Under the pieces are notes generated by a model. The model saw only the letters and a list, made by a program, of their open reading frames with translations. It did no database searches and had not been told where the DNA came from. From Natrinema gelatinilyticum (GTDB lineage Archaea; Halobacteriota; Halobacteria; Halobacteriales; Natrialbaceae): 64,000 nt of DNA. The DNA lies in NCBI RefSeq assembly GCF_024266705.1, contig NZ_CP100756.1, forward strand, positions 372,001-436,000, read 5' to 3'. The first letter of the stretch is position 1. The number at the start of each line of letters is the position of its first letter. The translations under genes were made by a program, and so were the position numbers. Shown here one piece after another: positions 25,882 through 36,250 of the stretch.

Positions 25882-27258
25882 ATGAGTCTCGAGCAGGAGC
25901 CCTCGGATGCGGAGGCCGATCCGCTGGACGCGTTCCGTCAATTTTTTGCTCTCGAACGGGACGTGCTCGTTCTCTCGGTCGCGATGTTCGCGTTCAGCCT
26001 CGGGTTTCAGATGACCAGCCGGTACATGGCCGAGTACATGGCCGCGCTCGGCACATCAGTGTTCGTCGTCGGCCTGTTCGGGACGGTCGGCAACGTGATC
26101 AGTGCCGTCTATCCCTATCCAGGCGGGGCGATTTCGGACAGACTCGGCTCGCGGTACGCGCTGACGGCGTTCGGGCTGTGTTCGACGCTCGGGTTCGGCG
26201 TCTGGCTCGCGGCCCCATCGGTCGCGGACGTCTCCGTCGGTCCGACGTCGCTGGCGGTCGTCGCAATCTTCGTCGGTCTGGTGCTCGCACAGGCCTGGAA
26301 GTCGTTCGGGCTCGGGGCGACGTTCGCCATCGTCAAGCAGTCGGTGTCCCCATCGCACCTTGCCGCCGGCTTCGCGAGTACCGAGACGTTCCGCCGCACT
26401 GCCTTTCTCGTCGGACCGCTGTTCGCGGCGGCGCTCTTCTACCCCTTCGGTTCGAGCGACGGCGAGATCCGCACCGCATTTCAGCTCATCTTACTCGTCG
26501 CGATACTCTTCGGCGTCCTCGGAACGATACTCCAGCACGTCCTCTACGAGGCTGACGAAGACAGTATCGGGACGGGGTTCGAAGGGGTCAGCCAGCTGAT
26601 CGTCGATCTTCGGGCGATGCCGGACGAACTCCGACCGCTGCTCGTCGGCGATACGCTGGTCCGGTTCGCCAACGGGATGGTCTACGTCTTCTTCGTCATC
26701 GTCGTTACACGTTTTCTCGAAGTGGGGCTCTCGTTTTCCGTCCCGGTCGTCGACACCGTCGAACTTTCGCCCCAGTCGTACTTCGGCGTCCTGCTCGGAC
26801 TCGAGATGCTGGTCGCGTTGCTGACGATGGTTCCGGTCGCCAAAGCCGCCGAGCGGATCGGGCTCAAGCCCGTGGTCGCGCTCGGATTCGGGGTCTACGC
26901 GGTCTTTCCGATCCTGCTGATCAACGCGCCACGGGACGCGGCCATCCTTGCCGTCCTCTTTGCGTTCTCCGGACTGCGATTCGCCGGGCTACCCGCGCAC
27001 AAGGCGCTAATCGTCGGGCCTGCCGAGCAGGGTGCCGGCGGTCGGGTGACCGGCGCGTACTACCTCCTTCGGAACGTGATCGTCATTCCGAGTGCGGCGA
27101 TCGGCGGATTGCTGTGGGACGGCTTCTCGAATCCCCTGACCGGCGAGCGAGTGCTTGCCGGCGACCCGACGGTCGCGTTCGGCATCGCATCGACAATCGG
27201 ATTGCTCGGGACGGTTTATTTCCTCCTCTTCGGTGAGGAATTCGAGGCGTATCGGTAG
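25882..27258 (+). CDS. MFS transporter
   Basis: A 458-residue membrane protein with about 12 predicted helices and two halves. FSLGFQMTSRYMAEYMAALGT begins the first half; GAISDRLGSRYAL carries the MFS motif A (G-x-x-x-D-R-x-G-R type) between helices 2 and 3. A loop of about 60 charged residues in the middle separates the halves. The substrate is not identifiable. An in-frame ATG two codons upstream exists. Confidence 0.87.
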   Translation: MSLEQEPSDAEADPLDAFRQFFALERDVLVLSVAMFAFSLGFQMTSRYMAEYMAALGTSVFVVGLFGTVGNVISAVYPYPGGAISDRLGSRYALTAFGLCSTLGFGVWLAAPSVADVSVGPTSLAVVAIFVGLVLAQAWKSFGLGATFAIVKQSVSPSHLAAGFASTETFRRTAFLVGPLFAAALFYPFGSSDGEIRTAFQLILLVAILFGVLGTILQHVLYEADEDSIGTGFEGVSQLIVDLRAMPDELRPLLVGDTLVRFANGMVYVFFVIVVTRFLEVGLSFSVPVVDTVELSPQSYFGVLLGLEMLVALLTMVPVAKAAERIGLKPVVALGFGVYAVFPILLINAPRDAAILAVLFAFSGLRFAGLPAHKALIVGPAEQGAGGRVTGAYYLLRNVIVIPSAAIGGLLWDGFSNPLTGERVLAGDPTVAFGIASTIGLLGTVYFLLFGEEFEAYR

Positions 27259-27385
27259 CGCCTCCGCCTCGAGTGAGTCGATGACCGCAGCAACGACTGA
27301 CCGAGCCGATTTCGGGAGGCGAGGTCGACGGATCGGCCGTCTCCGAGAACAGATCAGTCGTATTCGACGGTCTCGAGCCGCCTGT

Positions 27386-30307
27386 TCAGCGCCCCCCCTG
27401 GTCACCGCGACGTGTCTCCACCGCTGGAAGGGTGCATGAGACCACCGTCCCGACGCCGGGTTCCGAGTTCACCCAAATCTCGCCGCCGTGGCGGTCGACG
27501 ATGCGCTTACAGAGTGCCAGCCCAATGCCCGTCCCGGGGTATTCCTCGTAACTATGTAATCGGCGAAATATCTCGAAAATACGATCCGTCTGGTCCAGGT
27601 CGATCCCGATGCCCTCGTCGCGAACCGAGATTTTCCACATCTCGCCCTCGCGTTCGGCCGCGACATCGATCACCGGCGGATCGTCACCACTGTACGTAAT
27701 CGCGTTACTCAGCAGGTTTTGAAACACCTGGCGCACCTGGCTGGCGTCGCCCTCGATTCGAGGAAGATCCTCGGTCGTGATCTCCGCGTCGTGTTCGTCG
27801 ATTTGTATCTGCAGGTCCGCGAGCACGGACTCGAGGGCGTCGTGCAGGTCCACTGGTTCGAACGGATCGCCACGCGTTTCGACGCGCGAATACTCGAGCA
27901 AGCCTTCGATCATCTCGTGCATCCGCTCGGCGCCGTCGACGGCGTACGCGAGGAATTCCTCGCCGTCCTCGTCGAGCGAGTCACCGTAGCGCGTCTCGAG
28001 CAGTTGCAGGTAACTCGTGACCATCCGCAGGGGCTCTTGCAGGTCGTGAGACGCGACGTACGCGAACTGCTCGAGGCGTTCGTTCGACGCCTCGAGCTTC
28101 TGGCGGTACTCCTCGCGCTCGGAGATATCCTGTATCACGAGCATTCCGACGTCGACCTCGTCGTCGGCGTTCCGAACGGGAAGCGTGTGTGCAAGCAAGT
28201 ATCGGCCGCGATACTTCGTCTCGAACGAGTTCGATTCGCCATCGAAGACCCCGCGGATGTCCGGCTCGACCTCCTCGAGGAGATCTGCAGGATAGCGTTC
28301 CTGTCTGTTCGCACCGACGACGTCGTCCGTGGAGATACCGAACTTCTCGAGCAACTCGCCGCCGGCGACGGTGTAGGTCAAGTTCTCGTCGTACAGCCCG
28401 ACCGCACCGTTTGGAAAATTCTCCGCGAGGATGCGGTATCGACGCTCGCTCTCCTCAAGCGCCCGTTCGCGCGCTTTCCGGTCCGTAATATCGCGGACGA
28501 CGCCGACTCGTTCGTGCAGATGGTCAGACAACATCGAGAACGTCGCTTCCGCGGGAACGGACTCGCCGTCCGCCGTCTGGAGCGAGGCCTCCAGCATCAA
28601 CCCCTCGGCCGTCCCCGCTGCCATCTCCATTTCCACTTCGCGTGCCCGTTCGATCGTCTCGTCGTCGGCGACGAGGGAGACGTGCGAACCGAGAAGTTCG
28701 GCACGGGAGTAGCCGGTCAACTCCGCGTAGGCGTCGTTGACCATCGTGAATCGACCCTCCTCGTCGACCACGTAGATGCCGTCGTCGACGGTTTCCACGA
28801 TCGTCTCGTACTGTTCGAGTTCGCGTTCGTATTCGACGCGGTCGGTGACATCGCGGACCGTGCCGATCCGTCCCTGCTCGCCGTCGGCGAACTCGAACAG
28901 CGTGAACCGGCTCTCGACGATCACCGTCTCGCCGGTAGCCGGATAGATTTCCTCTTCGAATACCGTGATAGAGGCCCCCGTATCCTCCATCTCGGCCTGT
29001 TTGGCGTTCGCAGTTTCGACGTACTTTACGCCGAAAATCGACTCGGCGTGCAACCCGATGAGATCGTCGCGATCGTAGCCGGTCATGGACGCGAACGCGC
29101 TATTGACCATCGTAAACTCGTGGTTCTCATCGAGGAGATAGACGCCGTCTCCGACGGTTTCGACGACCATCTCGTACCGTTCCAGTTCGCGTTCGTACGC
29201 CTTGCGTTCGGTGACGTCTCGCGTGACGCCGACGCGACCTCGTTCGGCTCCAATCTCGAGGGTGACGAACCGGTTCTGAACGGTGCGCGTCTCTCCGCTC
29301 GGGCCGGTAACCTCCGTCTCGAACTCGACCGAGTCGTCCTCGCCGTCCACCAGTTTGCGCCACTCTTCCTCGTCCGTGTCGACGAATCGGTCGCCGAAGA
29401 ACAGCGAGCCGTGAGCACCGAGTAACTCCTCTCGAGAGTATTTGCACAGCGCGACGAACGCGTCGTTGACGAAGACGAATCGGCCGTCGTGATCGGTTAC
29501 GTACACGCCGTCGTCGATGGTTTCGACCATTCGTTCGAACCGTTCTAATTCCCGCTTGCGTACCCCGGACTCGATCCCCTCGTGAAGGATGACGGAAACG
29601 CCGGTCGTGGAGGGAGAAAGATGCGCTTCGATCTGCGAGTCGAGCACGTCGTCGTAGCGGTCGTAGCGCGTAGGTTCCTGGGACCGCATCGCCGTTCGGA
29701 ACGCGTCCCGAATCACGTCGACTTCGTCGGCGGGACAGACGTCCCAGACGCGCTCGCCGAGCAACTCGCCAGTTGTGCGTCCGAAGTATTCTTCCGCACG
29801 GTCGTTGACGTAGGTGAATCGAAAGTCGTCGTCGACCGCGTAGAATGCGTTGGAAGTCCCGTCGATGTGCGATCGAAGTCTCTGCTCTCGCGTCGACTCG
29901 GACCGCACTCGAGCGACGGAGATCGTGCCCAGAAACTCGCCGTCGTCCGTAACCGGGTTGACCCGTAGTTCTAACGGAACCACCTGCCCGTCAACGGTGT
30001 GGGCGGGAAGCTCCACGCTAATAATCGTGTCATCTCGGGTTTCGATTCGCCGTAAAATTTCGCGTTCGATCCGATCGACATCGGCGGCGGCGAGAACGAG
30101 CGAGATGTGTTCGCCGACGAGTTCGTCGCGGTGATACCCCGTCATCTCGATGAGCGCCTCGTTTACCGCGACGACGGTCCCGTCGGGATCGAGGTAGCAG
30201 ACCCCGTCGTCGATCGTCTCGACGAGCGTCCGGTACCGCTCGAGCGCCACCTCGTCATCGGCGTCTCCCCAGTACACCTCGTTGGTAGCGATTGTACGCG
30301 TATTCAT
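27386..30307 (-). CDS. multi-PAS sensor histidine kinase
   Basis: A 973-residue soluble sensor kinase. Six PAS domains follow one another: four of them (first, third, fourth and fifth) open with the repeated motif VET[IV].DG[VI]Y-like and contain VN.A...MTGY-like cores, with PAC segments between them; the second and sixth are more diverged. The HisKA box reads VASHDLQEPLRM with His754 as the phosphorylated residue; the ATPase domain has NLLSNAITYS (N box), DEGIGID (G1) and GTGIGLAL (G2). No membrane segment is seen, so it likely senses intracellular redox, light or ligand. No response regulator is adjacent, so the output partner is elsewhere. The ATG at 30307 is chosen because it precedes the first PAS domain. 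Confidence 0.9.
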   Translation of the reverse strand: MNTRTIATNEVYWGDADDEVALERYRTLVETIDDGVCYLDPDGTVVAVNEALIEMTGYHRDELVGEHISLVLAAADVDRIEREILRRIETRDDTIISVELPAHTVDGQVVPLELRVNPVTDDGEFLGTISVARVRSESTREQRLRSHIDGTSNAFYAVDDDFRFTYVNDRAEEYFGRTTGELLGERVWDVCPADEVDVIRDAFRTAMRSQEPTRYDRYDDVLDSQIEAHLSPSTTGVSVILHEGIESGVRKRELERFERMVETIDDGVYVTDHDGRFVFVNDAFVALCKYSREELLGAHGSLFFGDRFVDTDEEEWRKLVDGEDDSVEFETEVTGPSGETRTVQNRFVTLEIGAERGRVGVTRDVTERKAYERELERYEMVVETVGDGVYLLDENHEFTMVNSAFASMTGYDRDDLIGLHAESIFGVKYVETANAKQAEMEDTGASITVFEEEIYPATGETVIVESRFTLFEFADGEQGRIGTVRDVTDRVEYERELEQYETIVETVDDGIYVVDEEGRFTMVNDAYAELTGYSRAELLGSHVSLVADDETIERAREVEMEMAAGTAEGLMLEASLQTADGESVPAEATFSMLSDHLHERVGVVRDITDRKARERALEESERRYRILAENFPNGAVGLYDENLTYTVAGGELLEKFGISTDDVVGANRQERYPADLLEEVEPDIRGVFDGESNSFETKYRGRYLLAHTLPVRNADDEVDVGMLVIQDISEREEYRQKLEASNERLEQFAYVASHDLQEPLRMVTSYLQLLETRYGDSLDEDGEEFLAYAVDGAERMHEMIEGLLEYSRVETRGDPFEPVDLHDALESVLADLQIQIDEHDAEITTEDLPRIEGDASQVRQVFQNLLSNAITYSGDDPPVIDVAAEREGEMWKISVRDEGIGIDLDQTDRIFEIFRRLHSYEEYPGTGIGLALCKRIVDRHGGEIWVNSEPGVGTVVSCTLPAVETRRGDQGGR

Positions 30308-30525
30308 TGCTGCTAGATAGTCAATCCTGGGCATAAAATACATGCCGCGCGGTGTGGTTCGCAATTCCGTTCTCACTCGGTGATCACCAATTCCGGTTTC
30401 GACTGCCACACTCACGAAACAGGTTCGCGCAGCGTCCGTTCGTACTGCGCGGTCGCGTACTGCGTGTTCGTTCGGGTCGCGGAGCGTTCGATCCGACTCG
30501 ACCAGCGTTTCGTCCCGCCGGCGAC

Positions 30526-32055
30526 TCACGGGAGAAACAGCCGGTAGTAGTACGGACTGACGAACCCCTCGATCGCCGCCGCGATGGCCAGCACGATGCC
30601 GATGCCGATCAACACCCAGAACGCGCGCTCGAGGGCGTCGGCCAGGTCCGATCGACCGTCGCGACCTCGCCACGTCCGCCAGGCGGTGGCGCCGACAGAG
30701 ATGCCGAGTGCGCTGGCGACGAAGATTGCCGGAATTTCGAAGATGCCGTGCGGGACGACGAATGCAGCCAGTTCGAGCGGATCGACCTCGAGGCGGGCGA
30801 TGATCCCCAGGAAGAGGCCGTTGAAGAGCAACGAGACGACGGCTGGAATCACCAGTGCGACGCCGGCATAGGCCGTCATGAGGGCGACCAGCCAGTTGTT
30901 GCCGAACAGGTTGAGGGCCATCGTCGGCGGGAAACGACCGTCGAGGCGGGCCGTGATCGAGGCATCGAACGTGGCGACGAAGGGGTCGGCGGCCGCCCAG
31001 CCGGCCCCGAATCCGACGAGTCCGAGGACGACGACGAACGCGTGCGTTCCCGGTGTTTCACGGACGAACGACACCATCTCACTCCAGCCGTGGCGAAGCC
31101 CAGCCCACAGTCGCTCGCGAAGCGATCGAGTCGGCGGATCCGGTGGCGTCAATCGGTCTCGATGGTCGCAGTAGATCGCGGTTTTCAGTAGATCGAGCGC
31201 CGGAAACACGAGCAGAGCGGACATCAGCGACCCGATCGTTGCCACCTTGATGTACGAGAGCAGGCCGGTAAAAATCGAGAGTCCGACGAGCGCGACGACT
31301 GCGAGGAGATAGTAAAACACCGCGCCGCCGGGTTGGGCCCGGACGAAGCCCGCGGTGTTTCGGAGCGAGCCGAAGACGCCGGCATCGTCGACGACGACCG
31401 CGACCGGTGCGAACGCGAACATCGCACGGACGGCGAGCAGAACGACCACCGCGATGGCCACCGCTCCAAGAACGATCGGAATCGCGAACACCGGCGATCC
31501 GGTCGCGAGCGAGGTGACGCCGGCGAGCAGCGCCGTTCCGATTCCCGTAATCGTCAGAACGACGACCCAGCACAGAAACTCGAGGACGAACAATCCGAGA
31601 AACCGGAGCCAGTAGCGGCGGGCACCGTCGAGGCCGGCCAGGAGCCCGCGGTTGTCGCGCAAGCGGCTGTAACAGGCAGAGAGCTGCCCCGCCGCGATGG
31701 CCGACGTCAGGACCACGAACAGCAGAAAGCTGACGACGACGGTGACTGTGGCGAGTGCGAGCAGCGGCGGAGCGGCGAGCTGGCTGACGATTGGTTCGAG
31801 GCCGCTCGTCCACGCATCGAACGCTTCGGGATCGGCGTTGGGGTTCGGCGGCGACTCGAGGTCCGCGACGTCCGATCGAATCGACTCGAGCCGGCCGGTC
31901 GAGACAAGAAAGAAATAGGCGATCGCTATCGCGAGAAATGGAACGACGCGGACGATCGCTGGAATCGCGACGCTTAACACGTACATCGGGAGGAGATCAC
32001 TGGGCCGGCGACGAAGGACGGCACCGACGGCGGCGAGGAAGTCTGACAGGGCCAT
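30526..32055 (-). CDS. SpoIIM-domain integral membrane protein
   Basis: A 509-residue membrane protein in two parts. Residues about 1-310 hold six hydrophobic helices with glycine-rich segments similar to membrane proteins often annotated DUF4013-like; residues about 330-509 match the stage II sporulation protein M domain, with FNGLFLGIIA and AFVVPHGIFEIPAIFVA as its recognisable core. SpoIIM-type proteins in archaea are membrane proteins of unknown function. The ATG at 32055 (MALSDFL) is selected because the upstream extension is unlike membrane protein. Confidence 0.8.
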   Translation of the reverse strand: MALSDFLAAVGAVLRRRPSDLLPMYVLSVAIPAIVRVVPFLAIAIAYFFLVSTGRLESIRSDVADLESPPNPNADPEAFDAWTSGLEPIVSQLAAPPLLALATVTVVVSFLLFVVLTSAIAAGQLSACYSRLRDNRGLLAGLDGARRYWLRFLGLFVLEFLCWVVVLTITGIGTALLAGVTSLATGSPVFAIPIVLGAVAIAVVVLLAVRAMFAFAPVAVVVDDAGVFGSLRNTAGFVRAQPGGAVFYYLLAVVALVGLSIFTGLLSYIKVATIGSLMSALLVFPALDLLKTAIYCDHRDRLTPPDPPTRSLRERLWAGLRHGWSEMVSFVRETPGTHAFVVVLGLVGFGAGWAAADPFVATFDASITARLDGRFPPTMALNLFGNNWLVALMTAYAGVALVIPAVVSLLFNGLFLGIIARLEVDPLELAAFVVPHGIFEIPAIFVASALGISVGATAWRTWRGRDGRSDLADALERAFWVLIGIGIVLAIAAAIEGFVSPYYYRLFLP

Positions 32056-32201
32056 ACCGGCCCTTGGAGCGCGTATCAGATAAATGAACGCTTGTACCCA
32101 CGCGAGAGACGCCCCGAAGACGGACCAATCGGACGCTCCGAACGGCGATCCAGGCAAATGTCACCTCATGGTTTACCCCGCTGGCTCGACTAGAGCCGTG
32201 T

Positions 32202-33344
32202 ATGGTCACTACAATTTCACCCGAGCGACTCGCGGAACTGCAAGACGAGGACGCGGAGTACGTCCTCGTCGACACCCGACCCGCCGACAGCTACGAGTCC
32301 TGGCACATCGCAGGTGCGGTCCACTTCCCGTTCGGGCCCGAGGAGGAACTCGACGGTCGTCTCGAGGACTTAGAGGAGATGGTCGGTGATACAGAGCGCG
32401 TAATCGCCGTCTGTGCCAAGGGAATCTCGTCGAGCAATCTGGCCACGCGCCTCGAGTCGGCGACGGACGAGTTCGATGTGGCGGCCGTCGACGGTGGGAT
32501 GAAGGGGTGGAGCGGCGTCTACGACCGCGTCGAGATCGACATCGGGGGTGATCTGACGATCGTGCAGGTGCAACGGCGCGCAAAGGGGTGTCTGGGATAC
32601 GTCGTCGGCTGTTCGGAGACGGGTGAGGCAGTGGTCGTCGATCCGACGGCGGACACCGACGAGTTCGAAATCGCCGCCGAGGAAGCTGCACTCGAGATCA
32701 TCGGCGTCATCGATACGCACGTCCACGCCGATCACATTTCCGGCGGCAGCCAGTTGGCTGACAACCTCGGAGTCCCCTATTACCTCGGCGAACGCGCTGC
32801 CCAGCGGGACGTCGAACGCGAGTACACTCCGCTCGACGGAAACGAGGTCCTCACGGTCGGCGACCACGAGGTCAAAGCAGTGTACACCCCCGGGCACACG
32901 AGCGAGATGATCAATCTCCTGGTGGACGACGCGGCGTTACTGACCGCCGATACGCTGCACGTCGACTCGACGGGCCGAACGGAACTCGAGTTCTCCGACG
33001 ACGAAGGCGAACGTGGCGCGAGGATGCTTTACGAGACGCTGCATCGAACGATCCTGGCCGAACCCGAGAGCGTCGTCGTCCTCCCGGGCCACGTGACGGT
33101 CACCGCCGAAGGCGAGTTCGCACACGGCGCACCCGGCGAAGCGATTCGGACGACAATTCGAGACGCTCGAACGGAGATCGACCTGCTCGGTCTTGATGAG
33201 GACGCGTTCGTCGACCGGATGGCCGAGGCTGGCGAGAAGCCGTCGAACTACGAGGAGATAATCGAATACAACCGCGGTGCGGCCGACATCCCGCCGGAAG
33301 AGCGGGTCGAACTCGAGTTGGGGCCGAACAACTGTTCGGCTTGA
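32202..33344 (+). CDS. rhodanese / metallo-beta-lactamase fusion (persulfide dioxygenase-like)
   Basis: A 380-residue two-domain protein. Residues 1-110 are a rhodanese domain with the active-site Cys71 in VCAKGISSSN. Residues from about 115 are a glyoxalase II-like MBL domain with THVHADHISGG (His173, His175, Asp177, His178), GHTSEM and PGHV as further metal ligands. The arrangement resembles persulfide dioxygenase (ETHE1/Blh-like) proteins fused to rhodanese, which oxidise glutathione or thiol persulfide to sulfite. A TATA-like ggtttacc lies near -30. It may act with the TusA/DsrE proteins in sulfane-sulfur handling, though they lie 31 kb apart. Confidence 0.87.
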   Translation: MVTTISPERLAELQDEDAEYVLVDTRPADSYESWHIAGAVHFPFGPEEELDGRLEDLEEMVGDTERVIAVCAKGISSSNLATRLESATDEFDVAAVDGGMKGWSGVYDRVEIDIGGDLTIVQVQRRAKGCLGYVVGCSETGEAVVVDPTADTDEFEIAAEEAALEIIGVIDTHVHADHISGGSQLADNLGVPYYLGERAAQRDVEREYTPLDGNEVLTVGDHEVKAVYTPGHTSEMINLLVDDAALLTADTLHVDSTGRTELEFSDDEGERGARMLYETLHRTILAEPESVVVLPGHVTVTAEGEFAHGAPGEAIRTTIRDARTEIDLLGLDEDAFVDRMAEAGEKPSNYEEIIEYNRGAADIPPEERVELELGPNNCSA

Positions 33345-33401
33345 CCCGGCCGATTGGACCCCGACCGGTCGGGGACCGGTTCACACACCGCGAGTAGCAA
33401 T

Positions 33402-33572
33402 CTACGCCTTCGCGCCGGCGACGCCGCTGCCGATCGCCGCGCCGCACTCGTTGCACGCGACCAGATAGAATCGCTTCGAGGCCGCGAAGAAGCCGGTTGT
33501 GGCGTCCATTTCGACGAAGTCGACGTCGGTCTTTTCCGAGAGGGTCGCCTGGCATTCAGGGCAGTGTACCAT
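33402..33572 (-). CDS. small zinc-ribbon protein, copy 1
   Basis: A 56-residue protein: MVHCPECQATLSEKTD with a second knuckle CNECG near 40-44, so one CxxC...CxxC zinc ribbon, with the middle GFFAASKRFYL and the C-terminal GSGVAGAKA. It is a close paralogue of the neighbouring gene at 33612-33800 (about two thirds of residues identical over the full length) and is in tandem with it. Function unknown. It is shorter than common gene-finding cut-offs and would be missed by many callers. Confidence 0.8.
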   Translation of the reverse strand: MVHCPECQATLSEKTDVDFVEMDATTGFFAASKRFYLVACNECGAAIGSGVAGAKA

Positions 33573-33611
33573 AGGTGACAGTCATGATAGAACCACTATA
33601 TTTCTTGCCCC

Positions 33612-33800
33612 TCAGACAGCCCCGCCCCCGCCAGCTTTCGCGCCGGCGACGCCGCTGCCGATCGTGGCACCGCAGGCAGCACAGGTCGTGACGTAGAACC
33701 GTTTCGAAGCCGCGAAGATGCCGGTCGTCGCGTCGGTTTCCACGAACTCGATGTCCGATCGCTCCGAGAGGGTCGTCTCGCATTCGGGACAGTGGACCAT
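33612..33800 (-). CDS. small zinc-ribbon protein, copy 2
   Basis: A 62-residue paralogue of the preceding small protein: MVHCPECETTLSERSD, a second knuckle CAACG, the shared GIFAASKRFYV and GSGVAGAKA, plus a short Gly-rich tail. The ATG at 33800 is fixed by comparison with copy 1. The two genes are separated by 39 bases on the same strand, so they are probably transcribed together; they look like a tandem duplication. Confidence 0.82.
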   Translation of the reverse strand: MVHCPECETTLSERSDIEFVETDATTGIFAASKRFYVTTCAACGATIGSGVAGAKAGGGGAV

Positions 33801-33944
33801 ACTCGCGGAATGGGGTGCTCGACCTGAAAGTCTTTGCGTCAATCACGCGTCGCTCGTCGGTTGTTCGATTACGGTGCCCACCCCGTTCAGTTCGAGAAGC
33901 CACGGACGAAGCGTCGAGACGTTGGAAGTAGTACAACCAAGCCG

Positions 33945-34268
33945 TCACCGAGAGTAGGTCTCGAGACGGGCGAGTCGTCCGTCGGTGACCTCGAAGAAGT
34001 CGGCGAATTCGAACAGAGTCATCCCGTCGTCGGTCACACGACCGCGAACGGCGATCCGATCGTCCGCCGTCACGACCGACTCGAGGTGGTGGCTGGTATC
34101 CGGGTTCGGTCGCTTCTCGCGCATGAAGCGGACGAACGCCTCGCGGTCGTCGAACGTCCGGTCGGGACGGTGCTGGGTGAACCCAGGTGAAAGTATCTCC
34201 TCGAGCGCGTCGTAATCGTGGTCGTCGAGCGCGTCGTAGTATCGCCGGACGAGGGAGGCCGAAGCCAT
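33945..34268 (-). CDS. SnoaL-like / NTF2-fold protein
   Basis: A 107-residue protein with the NTF2-like pattern: VRRYYDALDDHDYDALEEIL helix, FDDREAFVRFMRE and DDGMTLFEFADFFEVTDGRL strands. SnoaL-type proteins are small alpha+beta barrels used as cyclases, isomerases or binding proteins; a specific substrate cannot be given. It is divergent from the Rieske protein with about 115 bases between starts, which must hold both promoters. Confidence 0.8.
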   Translation of the reverse strand: MASASLVRRYYDALDDHDYDALEEILSPGFTQHRPDRTFDDREAFVRFMREKRPNPDTSHHLESVVTADDRIAVRGRVTDDGMTLFEFADFFEVTDGRLARLETYSR

Positions 34269-34382
34269 ACGGACCGTTTCGTGGCGAACGCCAAAAGCGT
34301 GCTATTCTCCTGACCGGTCCGACAGCTGGCTCGAATCGTCGGTGGAGGTATCCTTACGTCGCTATGGGACGATACCGTTCGT

Positions 34383-36185
34383 ATGACAGCCGACGACTTT
34401 CGGGCGACCGTTTCGCTCGACGACCTCGAGATGACGGGCCGCGAACTGGTGACCGTCGACGGCGCGTCGATCGCCCTGTTCCACCACGATGACACGGTTC
34501 GGGCGGTCGACAACCGCTGTCCGCACATGGGTTTTCCCCTCTCCGAAGGGAGCGTCAAAGACGGCGTCCTCACCTGTCACTGGCACCACGCGCGATTCGA
34601 ACTCTCCTGTGGCGACACATTCGATCCCTGGGCTGACGACGTGCGAACGTATCCGACCGAAGTCCGGGACGGAACCGTCTACGTGAACCCGAACCCGTCC
34701 CGCGAGTTACCCCCCGACGAGCACTGGGCGGACCGCCTCGAGACGGGGCTCGAGGAGAACCTGCGCCTCGTCGTCGCGAAGTCAGCGATCGGGCTGTTGG
34801 ACGCCGATGTCGAGTATCGCGAGCCGATGGCGACGGCCCTCTCGTTCGGAACCCACTACCGGGAATCGGGCTGGGGGCCGGGGCTGACCGTCCTGGGATG
34901 TATGGCGAACGTGATCGACGACCTCGAGCCCGACGACCGAAAGCGGGCGCTGTACACCGGCGCCCGCTACGTCGCGGACGACTGTGCCGACCAGCCACCC
35001 GCCTTCGATCAGCCGTCGTTTTCGACCGACGAGGTCGCCTTCGACCGGCTGAAATCCTGGTTTCGAAACTGCGTCGAGGTTCGCGACGCCGACGGTGCCG
35101 AGCGCTGTCTCCGGACGGCCATCGCGACGGGTCGTTCGGAGGCCGAAGTCGCCGAACTCCTCCTCGCGGCTGCGACCGACCACCCCTACCTCTCGAGCGG
35201 ACACGTCCTCGACTTCACTAACACAGCCTTCGAGAGCCTCGAGCACGTCGGCTGGGAGGACGCCGACGAGACGCTGGCAAGCCTGGTCGACCCCCTTGCA
35301 AGCGCCGACAGGAGCGACGAACAGTCCTCGTGGCGACAGCCTGTCGATCTCGTCGCGCTGCTCGAGGACGTTTACGGCGGCGACGTGACGGCGACGGACG
35401 GCCTCGAGCAACTTGCGAGCGAGGGGGCGGAGCGGTCCTGGTCGCCGCCAGTGGCGTTCCAGGAGACGCTCCGGTCCGACGATCCCGAAGCGATCGTCGA
35501 TGTGCTTACGACCGCCATCCGCGAGGGGGCGACCACCGAGGCTCTCGCGGCGGAGGTGGCCCATGCCGCCGCAACTCGCGTCGCCCAGTTCGGTACCGCG
35601 AACGAGTTCGCCGATTGGAACACCGTCCACCACACGTTCACGTACGCCAACGCGGTCCATCAGAGCACGCGCCGGACGGACGCCATCGAACTTTACCGCG
35701 GCGTCTTCGATGCCGCCATCAACGTGTACCTCGATCGATTCCTCAATACGCCGCCGACGCCGATCCCCGATCCCGGTGCGAACGATACCGGGCGAGACCC
35801 CGAGGCGGTCCTCACCGATCTCCTCGAGACGTTCGACGTCGAAGGCGCAGTGAACGAGGCGGGGCGTCTCGTTGCCGAGTTCTTCGACCGCAATGGCGAC
35901 CCCGGCCGGTTGAAGCGGACGCTCGGTCACGGCCTGCTACGCGAGGATGCCGAATTCCACACCCTCCAGAACCTCGAAGGGGCGTTCCGACAGTTCGATT
36001 TCGCAGAAGCGCAGATGGCCAAACGCGAGGACGAACCCGCGTTCGATCTCGAGCGACGACGGCGCGTTCCGCTGGTCGCGACTGCACGCTACATGGCTGC
36101 GCACTTCCCAACCCGTCGGCAGGCCGAGCAGACGTTCACGATCGCTGCGCGACTCAATCGCGGTGAGACTATCCACGACGAATAG
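34383..36185 (+). CDS. Rieske [2Fe-2S] protein with large helical domain
   Basis: A 600-residue protein. The first 105 residues form a Rieske domain with ligands Cys46 and His48 (NRCPHMGF) and Cys65 and His68 (CHWHH). The remaining 490 residues are alpha-helical and contain no catalytic domain I recognise; segments such as [17 protein letters not shown] and [18 protein letters not shown] look conserved and His-rich. The Rieske part should carry one electron at a time; what the helical part does is unknown. It is not followed closely by partner redox genes, and no membrane anchor is seen. Confidence 0.85.
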   Translation: MTADDFRATVSLDDLEMTGRELVTVDGASIALFHHDDTVRAVDNRCPHMGFPLSEGSVKDGVLTCHWHHARFELSCGDTFDPWADDVRTYPTEVRDGTVYVNPNPSRELPPDEHWADRLETGLEENLRLVVAKSAIGLLDADVEYREPMATALSFGTHYRESGWGPGLTVLGCMANVIDDLEPDDRKRALYTGARYVADDCADQPPAFDQPSFSTDEVAFDRLKSWFRNCVEVRDADGAERCLRTAIATGRSEAEVAELLLAAATDHPYLSSGHVLDFTNTAFESLEHVGWEDADETLASLVDPLASADRSDEQSSWRQPVDLVALLEDVYGGDVTATDGLEQLASEGAERSWSPPVAFQETLRSDDPEAIVDVLTTAIREGATTEALAAEVAHAAATRVAQFGTANEFADWNTVHHTFTYANAVHQSTRRTDAIELYRGVFDAAINVYLDRFLNTPPTPIPDPGANDTGRDPEAVLTDLLETFDVEGAVNEAGRLVAEFFDRNGDPGRLKRTLGHGLLREDAEFHTLQNLEGAFRQFDFAEAQMAKREDEPAFDLERRRRVPLVATARYMAAHFPTRRQAEQTFTIAARLNRGETIHDE

Positions 36186-36250
36186 TCGCCGCGCCGTCGA
36201 GGCTCTCGCGTTCCACACTCCTTTTCTCTCGGCTTCCCCTATCCCCACGC

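Noticed and set aside
27719..29425. Open frame of 568 codons on the plus strand
   Set aside because: Antisense shadow of the PAS kinase; the repeated segments only mirror the PAS repeats.
33402..33800. CRISPR-like direct repeat
   Set aside because: The similarity between the two halves is due to two paralogous zinc-ribbon genes; there are only two copies and no spacers.
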